A stretch of 39,433 bases of DNA from a candidate division Zixibacteria bacterium SM23_73_2 (GCA_001304315.1 LJUW01000036.1:1-39433); one strand, 5' to 3'; shown: positions 23,397-32,945, counted from the stretch's first letter. Notes: generated by a model not told the origin, from the letters alone. Made by a program: numbers and translations.

Positions 23397-25079
23397 TTAT
23401 CCATTTTGTTTATCGGCAAAAGATTTGATTTCCTTTCCCGATGGTTTTTTATCCTCTGCTGGTAGCGCTGGCAAGGAGATGATAAAGGAGGTTCCCTTGC
23501 CCAACTCGGTTTGTACTTTTATATCACCTTTATGTTCTTTGATTATCCCGTAGCTTACCGAAAGACCCAAACCGGTTCCCTGACCAACTTTCTTGGTGGT
23601 GAAAAATGGCTCAAATATCTTTTCAAGGTTCTCCGCGGGTATTCCGCAGCCGCTGTCGGTGAAAACTACCTCCACTCCTTTTTTCGCTTCTTGGGAATAG
23701 CTGGACGATTTGGTGGAGACACTCAGACTACCTCCTTGAGGCATGGCTTGGAGAGCATTTAAGATTATGTTGGTAAAGACCTGCTGAAGCATACCGGAAT
23801 TTCCGTTGACCTTGGGCAGGGAGGACTCCAAACTCTTCGACAATCTAACTTTGTTCATGGAAAGCTGATGCTGAACGAACATCAGGGTATCCTCCAGAAT
23901 GTTGTTCAAATCCAAGATTTCGAAATCAACTTTTTTGGATGTCCTGGAAAACTTCAAAAGATTCTGGACGATCCTTTTGCACCTCATCGACTGCTGTTCG
24001 ATATCTTTGAGATAGGTGGAATAGGAAAATAGATCCTCGTCAGTTAAATCGTTTGCTTTTTTGTTCCTTATCTTTGAGGATGCATATTGGGCGAAGCCCA
24101 AAATACCTCCCAGGGGATTATTCAATTCGTGAGCAACTCCTGCAGCCAACTGCCCCACTGCAGCCATTTTTTCGGTCTGGATGAGTTTGGCCTGTGCCTC
24201 CTTCAATTCCCTGGTCCTTTCCTCTACTTTATGTTCTAAGGTCCTGGAGTAATCTTCGATTTCACTTCGGGACTCTTTCAAAGAGGCGGTCATCTGGTTA
24301 AAAGCGGAGGCTAACTCCCCCAGCTCATCTTTGCGTTGGATGTCCACTGAAAAAGAAAGGCATCCTTGAGCAATTTTTCTTGTGGCCTTAACCAGTTTCT
24401 CTATCGGTTTGATTATCAGGTTTACCAAGCCGAAGGTGAAAAGTATGGCTAATCCCACGATCAAAAGGGTAAGAAGAACTATGATGTTTTTCATCCTGGC
24501 GATCTGGGCTCTCATGGGTCTAAGTGATACGCCTACCTTTGCCAGACCTATCTTTTCCTGAGATTGAGGTTGATTCAAATCATTGTCCCATATATTTCCC
24601 AACTCCTCCCTGGGCATTTGAATCCGGGTGGTCATTATCGGGTAGGTTAACTCCAGAAGCTCATACTTACCATCGGAGGTCAGATGACACTGATGGCAGG
24701 GACCTTTTGTCTGGTAGTCATTTGAGTTAATTACTCCCTCTGATCTTTTGGATCTCTGCCAATGTTTTTTCTGAGTTAGTTGTGCCAGCACCTTGCCGTT
24801 GTTATCGTAGACTGTAGCATACATCAGATCCTCATCTCTGAGCACCCCTTTAAGCAGGTTAGTTAGAAGCTGGCTGTTTTCAACCAATACCCCGTATTCA
24901 CAGTTGTAGGCCAGATTCTTAACCAAGGAATTTACTCTTTTCTCCAGCTCCTCTTTGATGAGCTGGCTTTGTTTTTCGATCAAAAACCCGCTCAAAATCA
25001 CCGAGGTGAAAAGTATGAGCATTGAAATCAGCACCACGAATTTAGCTTTTAATCCGAATTTGATTTTGGCAAATCTCAT
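23397..25079 (-). CDS. Membrane sensor histidine kinase with periplasmic CXXCH (haem c-type) motif
   Basis: 560 residues: TM1 (about 14-34), periplasmic sensor (about 35-197), TM2 (about 198-223), HAMP (about 222-275), coiled coil, HisKA with H317 in GVAHELNNPLGG, and an ATPase domain with N box, DSGCGIPAENLEKIFEPFF and GTGLGLSVSYGI. In the periplasmic part, residues 128-132 read CHQCH, i.e. the CXXCH haem-attachment motif, within GPCHQCHLTSDGKYELLE. Such single-haem inserts occur in redox- or gas-sensing kinases; covalent haem here is inference. ATG overlaps the upstream binding-protein stop by 4 bases (ATGA), so the two are translationally coupled and may sense together. Confidence 0.9.
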   Translation of the reverse strand: MRFAKIKFGLKAKFVVLISMLILFTSVILSGFLIEKQSQLIKEELEKRVNSLVKNLAYNCEYGVLVENSQLLTNLLKGVLRDEDLMYATVYDNNGKVLAQLTQKKHWQRSKRSEGVINSNDYQTKGPCHQCHLTSDGKYELLELTYPIMTTRIQMPREELGNIWDNDLNQPQSQEKIGLAKVGVSLRPMRAQIARMKNIIVLLTLLIVGLAILFTFGLVNLIIKPIEKLVKATRKIAQGCLSFSVDIQRKDELGELASAFNQMTASLKESRSEIEDYSRTLEHKVEERTRELKEAQAKLIQTEKMAAVGQLAAGVAHELNNPLGGILGFAQYASSKIRNKKANDLTDEDLFSYSTYLKDIEQQSMRCKRIVQNLLKFSRTSKKVDFEILDLNNILEDTLMFVQHQLSMNKVRLSKSLESSLPKVNGNSGMLQQVFTNIILNALQAMPQGGSLSVSTKSSSYSQEAKKGVEVVFTDSGCGIPAENLEKIFEPFFTTKKVGQGTGLGLSVSYGIIKEHKGDIKVQTELGKGTSFIISLPALPAEDKKPSGKEIKSFADKQNG

Positions 25080-26083
25080 CTGTAAATCTCCTTGGCTACG
25101 CTAATTAGATCAGGCGAGATCTCCAATCCTATGTGCTCAGCGGTTTTTAGATTCAGGTACAAATATATTATCCTGGGTACCGAGATGGGAATGTGTCTGG
25201 TATTTTTACCCGAGAGCACCTCCAGAGCCATTTCACCGGATTGTATACCAATATCTTTATAATCGCAGGCCAGAGCAAAAAGGGCTCCGTTTCCAACGAA
25301 GGAGGGATTGATCCCCATCACCGGAAGGCGGTTTCTCAAAGCGTGCAGTAAAATGAATTGAGTGGTTTGAGGAGTATAGATTTGCGGATCCGCAATGGTC
25401 CATAATACCTGTGCTTCTTTTTGCATCTGTTCTAAAGCTTTAGGCACATCTTTTTCCGAGGCTGCCAGGAAAGGAATTATCTTCAGGTTCAGATCCTCCG
25501 CTATAGCTTGGGAGTTTTTTACCAATCCTTCCGTTTCGGGAGTATGAAGAACAGCGATTTTCTTCAGATGGGGGACGATCAATTTAAACTTCTCAAACTG
25601 AATTTTAATGGGGATGTCCAGGGATGCACCGGTGAGGTTGTTCCCCGATGATTCCATGCTTTCAACGAAACCGCTTATCACCGGATTCAGAACCACGGAA
25701 AAAACAACAGGGATGTCATCTATTTTCTGGGAGACAGCTTTTGTGGCTTTTGAGCCGATGGTTATTATCAGATCAGGCTTTTCAGAGATAAGTTTTTCTA
25801 AGGAAAGTTTTCTTTCCTGTGGATCCTCTGGCACCAGGTATTCGATTACCCTGATATCCTGATCGCTTTCCTCCAGCACTTTTTTGATTCCTTTGAGTGC
25901 CCTTTTATAGGAGGTGAAATCCTCGCATTTGGCAATAATCACTTCCTTTTGCCTGGCCTGTGATAGGGAGGAGGTCAAAAGGAGAAGAAAAACAAAAAAT
26001 ATTATTGCCGGCTTAATCCATTTAATCAAAGGCTTGATTCCTCTATTCCAGGTTTCAGTTTGCACTTTATTTAAAGGCTTCAA
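25076..26083 (-). CDS. ABC-type substrate-binding protein (ABC_sub_bind family), probable sensor partner
   Basis: 335 residues of the TrpX/ABC_sub_bind periplasmic-binding-protein type (PF04392-like by pattern). N-terminal hydrophobic segment about 28-44 ends SLSQA, a plausible signal peptide after a longer basic n-region, or an anchor. Family features include LIITIGSKATKAV, VFSVVLNPV, NNLTGASLDIP, HLKKIAVLHTP and a C-terminal binding lobe. The start is TTG 26083 with no clear ribosome-binding site, so it is uncertain. There is no permease or ATPase gene nearby. The 4-base overlap with the sensor kinase suggests it presents a ligand to that kinase and does not serve transport. Ligand unknown. 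Confidence 0.8.
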   Translation of the reverse strand: MKPLNKVQTETWNRGIKPLIKWIKPAIIFFVFLLLLTSSLSQARQKEVIIAKCEDFTSYKRALKGIKKVLEESDQDIRVIEYLVPEDPQERKLSLEKLISEKPDLIITIGSKATKAVSQKIDDIPVVFSVVLNPVISGFVESMESSGNNLTGASLDIPIKIQFEKFKLIVPHLKKIAVLHTPETEGLVKNSQAIAEDLNLKIIPFLAASEKDVPKALEQMQKEAQVLWTIADPQIYTPQTTQFILLHALRNRLPVMGINPSFVGNGALFALACDYKDIGIQSGEMALEVLSGKNTRHIPISVPRIIYLYLNLKTAEHIGLEISPDLISVAKEIYR

Positions 26084-26437
26084 AAAAATGCTTCATTTAT
26101 CTTCTATCCTATAACCCCAAGTCCAGGATTGAACAGGACAAATCTTTTTGATGTCCTGATAACAACAGGTTAGGTTATCCCTCCAATACTATTGTTTTTT
26201 TATCGGTTGTTTGTATTAAACCTTTATTTCCAATCGGCATCTGCCCTATCAACTATAGGGTTTATTTATTAAAGTGATTAATCTAATTTTTAGTACTTTT
26301 TGGCTAAAGGAATTTTTCAAGGGGTCGATTTCATTATTAAGGTTAAAGCATCCCAAGTCCTATTAATGAGATATTATTATGAAATTATTTAGGATGTTGG
26401 ATTTGGTTTGAAACCAGAACTTAAGGAGGGACGAAAA
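26084..26437. other. Divergent intergenic region without genes
   Basis: 354 bases separate the divergent binding-protein and TonB-receptor genes and should hold both promoters. Visible structures are CAGGACA/TGTCCTG (26134-26158) and CCCTAT/ATAGGG (26244-26260) followed by TTTATTTATT. No near-consensus promoter, sigma54 site or riboswitch motif was recognised. Confidence 0.5.
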
Positions 26438-29104
26438 TTGTCAACAGGATCAACTTTTAAAGTATGGTTATGGGTCTGCCTTATTCTGTTTTTTGCTCTG
26501 TCTTTGACCCAGGCAGCCACGACCGGAAAAATTGCTGGAACGGTTAAGGATAAAGAATCAGGGGAGCCTTTGGCCGGAGTAACCATCATGGTGGTAGGTA
26601 CACCGGTGGGAACATCAACCGATGATGACGGAGATTTCTTTCTGATAAATCTTCCGGTTGGTAATCACACCATCGAGGCATCACTGATTGGTTATGAATC
26701 GGTTCAGAAAACCGGAGTGAAGGTTTTGTCTGATTTGACCACGCCGATGGAATTTAATTTAAAATCCTCTCCCATCGTGTTGGCTCATGTTTTGACTGTG
26801 GATGCCCAGCGCCCTCTCATCCAGAGGGATTTAACTGCATCCACCGAGATAGTTACCCGGGAACAGATAACCAAGCTACCCGATGCGATCTCGATTCAAA
26901 ATCTGATCTCCAATACCGCAGGAACGGTGGAGGATAGGGATGGAGTCTTGCACATGAGAGGTGGCCGCAGCGGAACCATTAGTTACTTTTTCGACGGAGT
27001 ATCGGTTCAGGAACCTTTCGTGGGTCAGGTGGGAACCAGAATCCCTCCGGATGCTTTGGAGGAATTAAACATAACCACCGGGGGGATCACCGCGGAATAC
27101 GGTGAGGCTTTATCCGGTGTGGTCAATGCTATCAGTCAACGGGGAACTGCTGGATATTCCGGTAAATTGAAACTCTATGACGGAGCAACCCGTTCCTATG
27201 ATGTCACCAAGGGGGAATATAAAAGTACCGAGAGAAACCACAATCAATCCGCGGTTATGAACTTATCCGGACCATTTGGCTTCAGTAAAGGCGATAGGGC
27301 CAATTTCTTCTGGTGTGGGGAATACCTCCATGATAATGGATATCTTCCTCATAACCGGGTGGAGTTAAATTCACAGACCGGCAAGATAACATTGAAGCCC
27401 ACCAAAAATATAAATGTGATTTTAAATGGTCATTATTACAAGAGGAATCTCCAGAGATACACACACCGGGACGTAAACAATATCTCCTATGATTTCAACT
27501 TAAAGGGCTTGGGCAGGGTGGAAAATACGTCTCATCTGCTGGGAGCAAAAATAGCTTATCCTACCTCAAAGAACGTTATGTACTTTTTGAAATTCAGCCA
27601 TTTCACAGCTGAGTTAAAGCTTGCGCCCGAGCATCTTTTCGATATATACTGGGACGAGTGGCCCGGATATGCGGAGGATTCGAGCGGGACCTACGTGGGA
27701 ACCATCGACGACTATAATTACTTACCCGACGATTCATTCTTCTCCACCGGGTTTACCGCTGCTCCGGATTTCTACCCGGTGTACCACTATCGGAGAACTA
27801 AATATAACTCGGTCGGTTTTGACATCCTGGGGCAGGTGAACAAGTACAATCAGATAAAGTTCGGTGGAGAATATCGGGCTTACCGGCTGAAATGGGACGA
27901 TAAGCAGTTTTTCAACGTCAGACCCTACGGGGAGAAATATGATGTCAATCCCAAATATGCAGCCGGGTATCTTCAGGATAAGATCGAGCTCAAGGATATG
28001 ATAATAAATGCGGGGGTAAGAGTTGATTATCTTAAGGCGGATATCGATTTCTGGGAGGACCCGGTGACCAAGATCAGAAAGATTTCAACCGATCCCAAAG
28101 TTCAGTTAAGTCCTCGGGTGGGTATTTCCCATCCCATTACCGACCAGACGGTGGTTCACTTTAATTACGGATATTATTACCAGGTTCCCCAGTATATGTA
28201 TCTTTTCACTAATCTGAAGGCGGATTTGAGCACCGGCTTTCCCCTGGTAGGTAATCCGGACATGGAGCCTGAGAAAACGGTTTCCTATGAACTGGGTTTC
28301 GATCATATGTTAACCCAGGAGATAAAACTGGATGCCACCGTTTACTATAAGGATCTGACCAACCTGGCTACCACCAGGCAGTTGATCTATTCCGGGGGCT
28401 CCTATACCCAGTACACTAACGCGGACTACGGGAGCGTCAAAGGCGTGGATTTGATCTTAACCAAGATACCGGTGGGGAACTTTTCGGGCAAGGTGGCTTA
28501 TACCTATTCCATTGCCAAGGGGAACGCCTCCTCGGTGACTGAGGGATACTATGATTACTTTACCCGGGGGACCAGTGCTCCGGTTTGGCCGGTCAAGGAA
28601 TATCCTCTGGATTTCGATCAGAGACACACCCTGGTTGCTGATCTGGATTACCGGGTTACCAAAGACTGGCGGGGAGAGCTTTTGGGCATTACCATCCCCG
28701 GTGCCTGGGGAGTTAACCTGTTAACCAAATACGGCAGCGGATTTCCCTATACCAAAACCGATGAACAGGGTAACCGTATCGGGATGTTAAATGAGGGACG
28801 AATGCCACCAACCTACCGGATTGATTTTAAGTTTAACAAGGATTTCTACTTTTCCAAGGCAAGCGATATCCGGGTTACCTTTTTCACCGAGATCGAAAAT
28901 CTCTTCGATCGGAGAAACGTCATACACGTCTATTCCAACACCGGCAAACCGGATGACGATGGAAGGGACTATAGCGCTACCACCGATCCGGATGGACCCG
29001 CAACCGCTGATGACGTTAACTATTATTATAGACTTTTATCAGAGGACCCTCAAAACTATGATGCCCCCAGAACGATCAGATGGGGACTGGAATTAGTCTT
29101 TTAG
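26438..29104 (+). CDS. TonB-dependent outer-membrane receptor with N-terminal carboxypeptidase-regulatory-like domain
   Basis: Start set at TTG 26438, since AAGGAGGG (26423-26430) stands 7 bases upstream; this gives 888 residues. Signal peptide (about 1-26, ending LTQAA), carboxypeptidase-regulatory-like domain (about 28-120; GKIAGTVKDKESGEPLAGVT), plug (about 130-240; MRGGRSGTISYFFDGVSV, ITAEYGEALSGVVNAI), then a long barrel ending in RTIRWGLELVF with terminal Phe. It resembles SusC-like and generic FCB receptors, but no SusD-like partner follows. Instead it heads a three-gene unit with a type IX-like cargo and a PorV-like protein. Substrate unknown; no metal or vitamin regulatory element was seen upstream. 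Confidence 0.88.
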   Translation: MSTGSTFKVWLWVCLILFFALSLTQAATTGKIAGTVKDKESGEPLAGVTIMVVGTPVGTSTDDDGDFFLINLPVGNHTIEASLIGYESVQKTGVKVLSDLTTPMEFNLKSSPIVLAHVLTVDAQRPLIQRDLTASTEIVTREQITKLPDAISIQNLISNTAGTVEDRDGVLHMRGGRSGTISYFFDGVSVQEPFVGQVGTRIPPDALEELNITTGGITAEYGEALSGVVNAISQRGTAGYSGKLKLYDGATRSYDVTKGEYKSTERNHNQSAVMNLSGPFGFSKGDRANFFWCGEYLHDNGYLPHNRVELNSQTGKITLKPTKNINVILNGHYYKRNLQRYTHRDVNNISYDFNLKGLGRVENTSHLLGAKIAYPTSKNVMYFLKFSHFTAELKLAPEHLFDIYWDEWPGYAEDSSGTYVGTIDDYNYLPDDSFFSTGFTAAPDFYPVYHYRRTKYNSVGFDILGQVNKYNQIKFGGEYRAYRLKWDDKQFFNVRPYGEKYDVNPKYAAGYLQDKIELKDMIINAGVRVDYLKADIDFWEDPVTKIRKISTDPKVQLSPRVGISHPITDQTVVHFNYGYYYQVPQYMYLFTNLKADLSTGFPLVGNPDMEPEKTVSYELGFDHMLTQEIKLDATVYYKDLTNLATTRQLIYSGGSYTQYTNADYGSVKGVDLILTKIPVGNFSGKVAYTYSIAKGNASSVTEGYYDYFTRGTSAPVWPVKEYPLDFDQRHTLVADLDYRVTKDWRGELLGITIPGAWGVNLLTKYGSGFPYTKTDEQGNRIGMLNEGRMPPTYRIDFKFNKDFYFSKASDIRVTFFTEIENLFDRRNVIHVYSNTGKPDDDGRDYSATTDPDGPATADDVNYYYRLLSEDPQNYDAPRTIRWGLELVF

Positions 29105-29113
29105 GAGGAAGAG

Positions 29114-31777
29114 ATGTCAAAGCGAAGATATTTAAAAAATGTGTTTATTTTCTTGGCAAGTGTAATCTTTCTGGTTTCAGTTTCAGACTTACAAGCCAAG
29201 GAAACAAAGGTTTTAAGTCCACCTACCCCGATGCAGGACCAAGTTATCCATAACAAGGGCAATATCGCAACCACCATCCAGAACTGGGGTCAGATCGGTG
29301 GTCAGAGCCATCTGGGCAAGCCTTCCGGTGAATGGCCCAAAGGCTCCGAGCATCATTACCTGGCAGAGATCAAATATTGGATGGGTGCGGTTACACCCTC
29401 CGGGGATACGCTGGTGGCTAATTCCGATGATGATTTCATGCCCATATCAACACCCTTAGGAGGAGGGGAGTCTTATAAAATTCGCCTCTCCACAGATACA
29501 GAAAGTTATGATTATGACCTTTTCGATACGGTGGGGTCGGGTGTGGGTAAGCCAGCTTACGGGTGGAGAATCTGGGATAGCCAGATCCAAAGCTGGGTCT
29601 ATAACAAAGTCTGGAATCCCCAGCAAAGCCTTTACGTTGAAGCTGGCCCGGTCTCTCTTCAAGAGAGTCACTACCGCATCAGCGATGCTAACAGCGGTGA
29701 AAGCATTTTAGGATTGGAACTGACCCAGACCATATACCAGTGGAATTACAGCTACAACCAGGATTATCTTTTCGTGGTACTGGAGATTAAAAACAAAAGC
29801 TCCTATGATTATCAGGATTTTGCCTTTGGACTTTATTGTGACTTCGACGTGGGAGGGTTTAATTCACAGGGTGGTAACGGACGACTGGGAGATCTGGTGG
29901 CTTTCGATTCGAGCATGAATTTGGCCTGGACCTACGATGAGGACGGATACGATCCCGGATGGGGTCCTCTGGTCAAATGTGGCATGATGGGCACCAAATA
30001 TATCGAGACCCCGGACGATATCGGGATGACGGCTTTCAGAACCGGTCAATGGGATAATTTGCCCCAGAGGGATCCGGGGAGATACGAGCTGATAAACAGC
30101 CAGCAGTTCGACTTAAGTCTTCCTCCTACGGACCAGTACTACATTCAGTGCACCCGGGGAATAAATCTGCAGGCGGGTAAAACCATCCGGGTGGTTTTTG
30201 CCTTAATTGCCGGACAGAACGAAGATGAGCTCAAAGCCAGTGCCTCCATGGCACAGGTGGTCTATGACAATCATTTTATCGGTCCTGAGCCACCGAAATC
30301 CGCTGAACTAACTGCTACGGCCGGCGATGGCATGGTGAAACTATGCTGGGATAATTTATCGGAGCAATCAGTTGATCCTCTGTCTGGAGAGAAAGATTTC
30401 AATGGATATAAAATCTATCGGAGCACCAATCTGGGGCTTACCTGGGGCGAGCTGGTGAAAAATCCGGACGGGAGTCTGGGACCGGATTACGTTCCCCTAT
30501 CTATGTTCCAGAAGGAAAACCAGGATGACATTCTGCCCCATACTTATATCGATACCGACCTCACCAACGGAATGGAATACTGGTACTCGGTAGTCTCTTA
30601 CGATTCCGGTGATTCTACTGTTCCTATAAAATCTCTGCAGACAGCTTACGGAAGACCGGGAGAGGATAAAAATTGCGGCCTGGTTATACCTCGAACTGAC
30701 CCTGCAGGTTTCTATCCGGCTGAGAAGACGGTTGAGCACAACTATTACGGATTGGAGGAGGAAAGCGATGGAGAGGTACTCCCCACCGTGTTCGATCCCG
30801 CCGCTTTGACCGGACATGAATACCGGGTGGTTTTCTCGGAGGCCCCGCTCCAGAGCTTTTGGCACCTGATAGATGCCCAGACAAATGATACGGTTTTAAA
30901 GGATCAGACCGAGCAGGAGGGAGACCTGGAGAATTATCCGGTGGTGGACGGGATTCAGGTTATCGTTACCAACGGAACGAGGGAGCCACGCTCCTATCAG
31001 CAGACCGGGTTGGCCACGGCCATGGATACCACCCTGCATATGGGTTATTTCTACGGGAGCATGGGGGAGACCTTCGGCTTGCCCACTGGTGGGGACATGC
31101 ATTTCCGCTCTACCTATGAGATAAGGTTCACCCAGAATGGTTCGGTTGGTTACAGCTTTTACGATGACGTCACCCCGATACAGCTGCCCTTTGAAGTGTG
31201 GAATGTCTCTCTGGAATATCAGGTGATCGCTGAGATATACGATCGTGGGGATGGGATCTGGAATCCCGAGGATAAGGACTACGTCGACATAGTCAATTTT
31301 CCCTACGACGGGAGCCCTCATCCCGAGGCTTTTCCCTATCATCATTGTTGGTTTTTCAGATTCGATGCCGCGGATACCAATTATAAAGAGGGTGATGTTT
31401 TCACCATAGGCGGAGCCAGGCTGAATACCCCGGATGATGTATTCGTTTTCAAAGCTGATGGGGTAGATCCCAGCCAGGCGAAAGACCAGTTGTCGAAAGT
31501 TAAAGTGGTACCCAATCCCTATATAGCTTATGCTGCCTGGGAGACAACCGAGGGAGTGAGAAAGATTCAATTTACCCATTTGCCCGATGTCTGCGAGATA
31601 CGCATTTACACTCTGGCCGGGGATCTGGTTAATACCCTGGATCACGATAACGGAACCGGCACCGAGGAATGGGACATGCTGACGGTAAATAAGCAGGGGA
31701 TAGCTCCGGGAGTTTATTTCTATCACGTTCAATCCCAGTACGGGGAGAAATTAGGTAAATTCGTGGTGATAAAGTAA
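29114..31777 (+). CDS. Large exported protein with FN3 domain and type IX-like C-terminal sorting domain
   Basis: 887 residues, no named family. A signal peptide (about 1-28, ending DLQA) leads an N-terminal beta-rich region (about 30-385) with repeated QxGQW/WxY-type aromatic segments. A fibronectin-III-like domain (about 395-515; VKLCWDNLSE, GYKIYRSTN, YWYSVVSYDSGD) follows, then further beta-rich sequence. The C-terminal 85 residues match the FlgD-like/type A sorting domain: VKVVPNPY, RKIQFTHLP, IRIYTLAGDLVNTL, GIAPGVYFYHVQS and the final GKFVVIK. AGGAGG precedes ATG 29114, which is 9 bases after the receptor. Its sorting domain implies export to the surface by a type IX-like route. Confidence 0.75.
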   Translation: MSKRRYLKNVFIFLASVIFLVSVSDLQAKETKVLSPPTPMQDQVIHNKGNIATTIQNWGQIGGQSHLGKPSGEWPKGSEHHYLAEIKYWMGAVTPSGDTLVANSDDDFMPISTPLGGGESYKIRLSTDTESYDYDLFDTVGSGVGKPAYGWRIWDSQIQSWVYNKVWNPQQSLYVEAGPVSLQESHYRISDANSGESILGLELTQTIYQWNYSYNQDYLFVVLEIKNKSSYDYQDFAFGLYCDFDVGGFNSQGGNGRLGDLVAFDSSMNLAWTYDEDGYDPGWGPLVKCGMMGTKYIETPDDIGMTAFRTGQWDNLPQRDPGRYELINSQQFDLSLPPTDQYYIQCTRGINLQAGKTIRVVFALIAGQNEDELKASASMAQVVYDNHFIGPEPPKSAELTATAGDGMVKLCWDNLSEQSVDPLSGEKDFNGYKIYRSTNLGLTWGELVKNPDGSLGPDYVPLSMFQKENQDDILPHTYIDTDLTNGMEYWYSVVSYDSGDSTVPIKSLQTAYGRPGEDKNCGLVIPRTDPAGFYPAEKTVEHNYYGLEEESDGEVLPTVFDPAALTGHEYRVVFSEAPLQSFWHLIDAQTNDTVLKDQTEQEGDLENYPVVDGIQVIVTNGTREPRSYQQTGLATAMDTTLHMGYFYGSMGETFGLPTGGDMHFRSTYEIRFTQNGSVGYSFYDDVTPIQLPFEVWNVSLEYQVIAEIYDRGDGIWNPEDKDYVDIVNFPYDGSPHPEAFPYHHCWFFRFDAADTNYKEGDVFTIGGARLNTPDDVFVFKADGVDPSQAKDQLSKVKVVPNPYIAYAAWETTEGVRKIQFTHLPDVCEIRIYTLAGDLVNTLDHDNGTGTEEWDMLTVNKQGIAPGVYFYHVQSQYGEKLGKFVVIK

Positions 31778-31799
31778 AACTAACAGTAAGGGGTAAGAC

Positions 31800-32807
31800 A
31801 TGAGAGGTAAAATTATCTTAATTTCGTTTCTTTTGATTTTTATAGGGGCATCTGTCCAGGCCAGAGAGTTCTCCAAGGTTGGCACCGCGGGAGCCCAATT
31901 TCTCAAAATCGGGGTGGGGGCAAGGTATGTGGGGATGGGAGAGGCTTCGGTTGCCTGCGTGAACGATGCTTATGCCATGTACTGGAATCCAGCTACCCTG
32001 ACCCAGCTTCCCGGCTCCAATCTTCTGTTTACCAACGTTGACTGGATAGATGACGTGCAGCTGAATTACGTGACTTTCGGAAAGCCGCTGGGAGACGGTT
32101 CCGCTTTCGGGATAAGTTTGACCGCCCTGACCATGGGGGAGATGGAGATCACTACGGTGCAGGAGCCCGAGGGAACCGGAGAGACCTTCACCGCCTCGGA
32201 CTATGCCTTGAGTCTGGGCTACGCCAGAAAATTGACCGACCGCTTCTCCTTTGGCCTGTCTGCCAAGTACGTTTACGAGAGGCTCTCGGAGGAAAGAGCT
32301 TCCGGATTCGCATTCGATTTCGGCACTCTCTTTTATACCGGTTTCAACAGCTTGAGATTGGGGATGAGCATCTCCAATCTGGGACCGGAACTGAAACTGG
32401 ATGGACCGGAGCTGGACGTAGGCTACCATCCTGACCCGGACAATACCAATTACGATGAGGTTAATGCCAAGCTTGCGGTGGAGAACTATGATATGCCCCT
32501 TACCTTCAGGTTCGGGATGGCATATGATATTCCGGTGTCACCCAATTCACAGATGACCATCTCCCTGGAAGCTAAACATCCCAATGACAACGTGCAGCAG
32601 GTAAGTTTTGGCTCGGAATACGTGTGGAAGGATATGGTCTCTCTGAGGGGAGGGTACAAGTTCAATTACGAGGAGGAAGGGCTGGCTTTAGGAGGCGGTT
32701 TGAGGTTTGACATGGGCAAGGACGTTGAGATGGACATAAATTATGCCTGGGTGGATTTCAACCGGTTGCAGAGCGTTCACCGGTTTTCCCTGGGCTTTCT
32801 TTTCTGA
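31800..32807 (+). CDS. PorV/PorQ-like outer-membrane barrel (UPF0164 family)
   Basis: 335 residues. Signal peptide (about 1-20, ending VQA), then the conserved N-terminal segment GTAGAQFLKIGVGARYVGMG, ACVNDAYAMYWNPA and a barrel of alternating strands ending LGFLF with terminal Phe. This is the family of PorV (LptO) and PorQ, which shuttle type IX cargo from the SprA pore to the attachment complex. It lies 22 bases after the cargo gene, so it is a plausible dedicated shuttle for that protein. Core type IX genes (sprA, porK-N) are not in the window. Confidence 0.85.
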   Translation: MRGKIILISFLLIFIGASVQAREFSKVGTAGAQFLKIGVGARYVGMGEASVACVNDAYAMYWNPATLTQLPGSNLLFTNVDWIDDVQLNYVTFGKPLGDGSAFGISLTALTMGEMEITTVQEPEGTGETFTASDYALSLGYARKLTDRFSFGLSAKYVYERLSEERASGFAFDFGTLFYTGFNSLRLGMSISNLGPELKLDGPELDVGYHPDPDNTNYDEVNAKLAVENYDMPLTFRFGMAYDIPVSPNSQMTISLEAKHPNDNVQQVSFGSEYVWKDMVSLRGGYKFNYEEEGLALGGGLRFDMGKDVEMDINYAWVDFNRLQSVHRFSLGFLF

Positions 32808-32863
32808 GGTTTGGGAATTAATTAGGACCTAAATTTGGAGTTAGTACATTTTTTAATCTGAGT

Positions 32864-32898
32864 AATTCCCTCCAGAGGGATTTCTACCTATTTTTTTC
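32864..32898 (+). terminator. Weak terminator-like hairpin after the PorV-like gene
   Basis: ATTCCCTC (32865-32872) and GAGGGATTT (32875-32883) pair around a 2-base loop, with TTTTTTT starting only about 8 bases later. The gap makes it a poor but possible terminator. Confidence 0.35.
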
Positions 32899-32926
32899 TT
32901 TATACAAGCATTTCCTTTTCTGTCAA
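32899..32926 (-). promoter_or_regulatory. Minus-strand promoter-like site facing the 3' end of the PorV-like gene
   Basis: TTGACA (32926-32921), a 16-base spacer and TATAAA (32904-32899) on the minus strand. No minus-strand gene follows, so it would drive an antisense transcript across the PorV-like 3' end, or be fortuitous. Confidence 0.35.
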
Positions 32927-32945
32927 AAATTTCTCCCAGTAGATA

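Noticed and set aside
26084-26437. Second riboswitch upstream of the TonB receptor at 26438
   Set aside because: No B12-box or other known aptamer motif is visible; only short hairpins.
30896-31732. 278-residue minus-strand ORF opposite the type IX-like cargo gene
   Set aside because: Long antisense frame caused by the codon bias of the real gene; no recognisable domain or start signal.
31818-32429. 203-residue minus-strand ORF opposite the PorV-like gene
   Set aside because: Antisense shadow. The promoter-like site at 32899 is noted separately, but the frame has no protein features.
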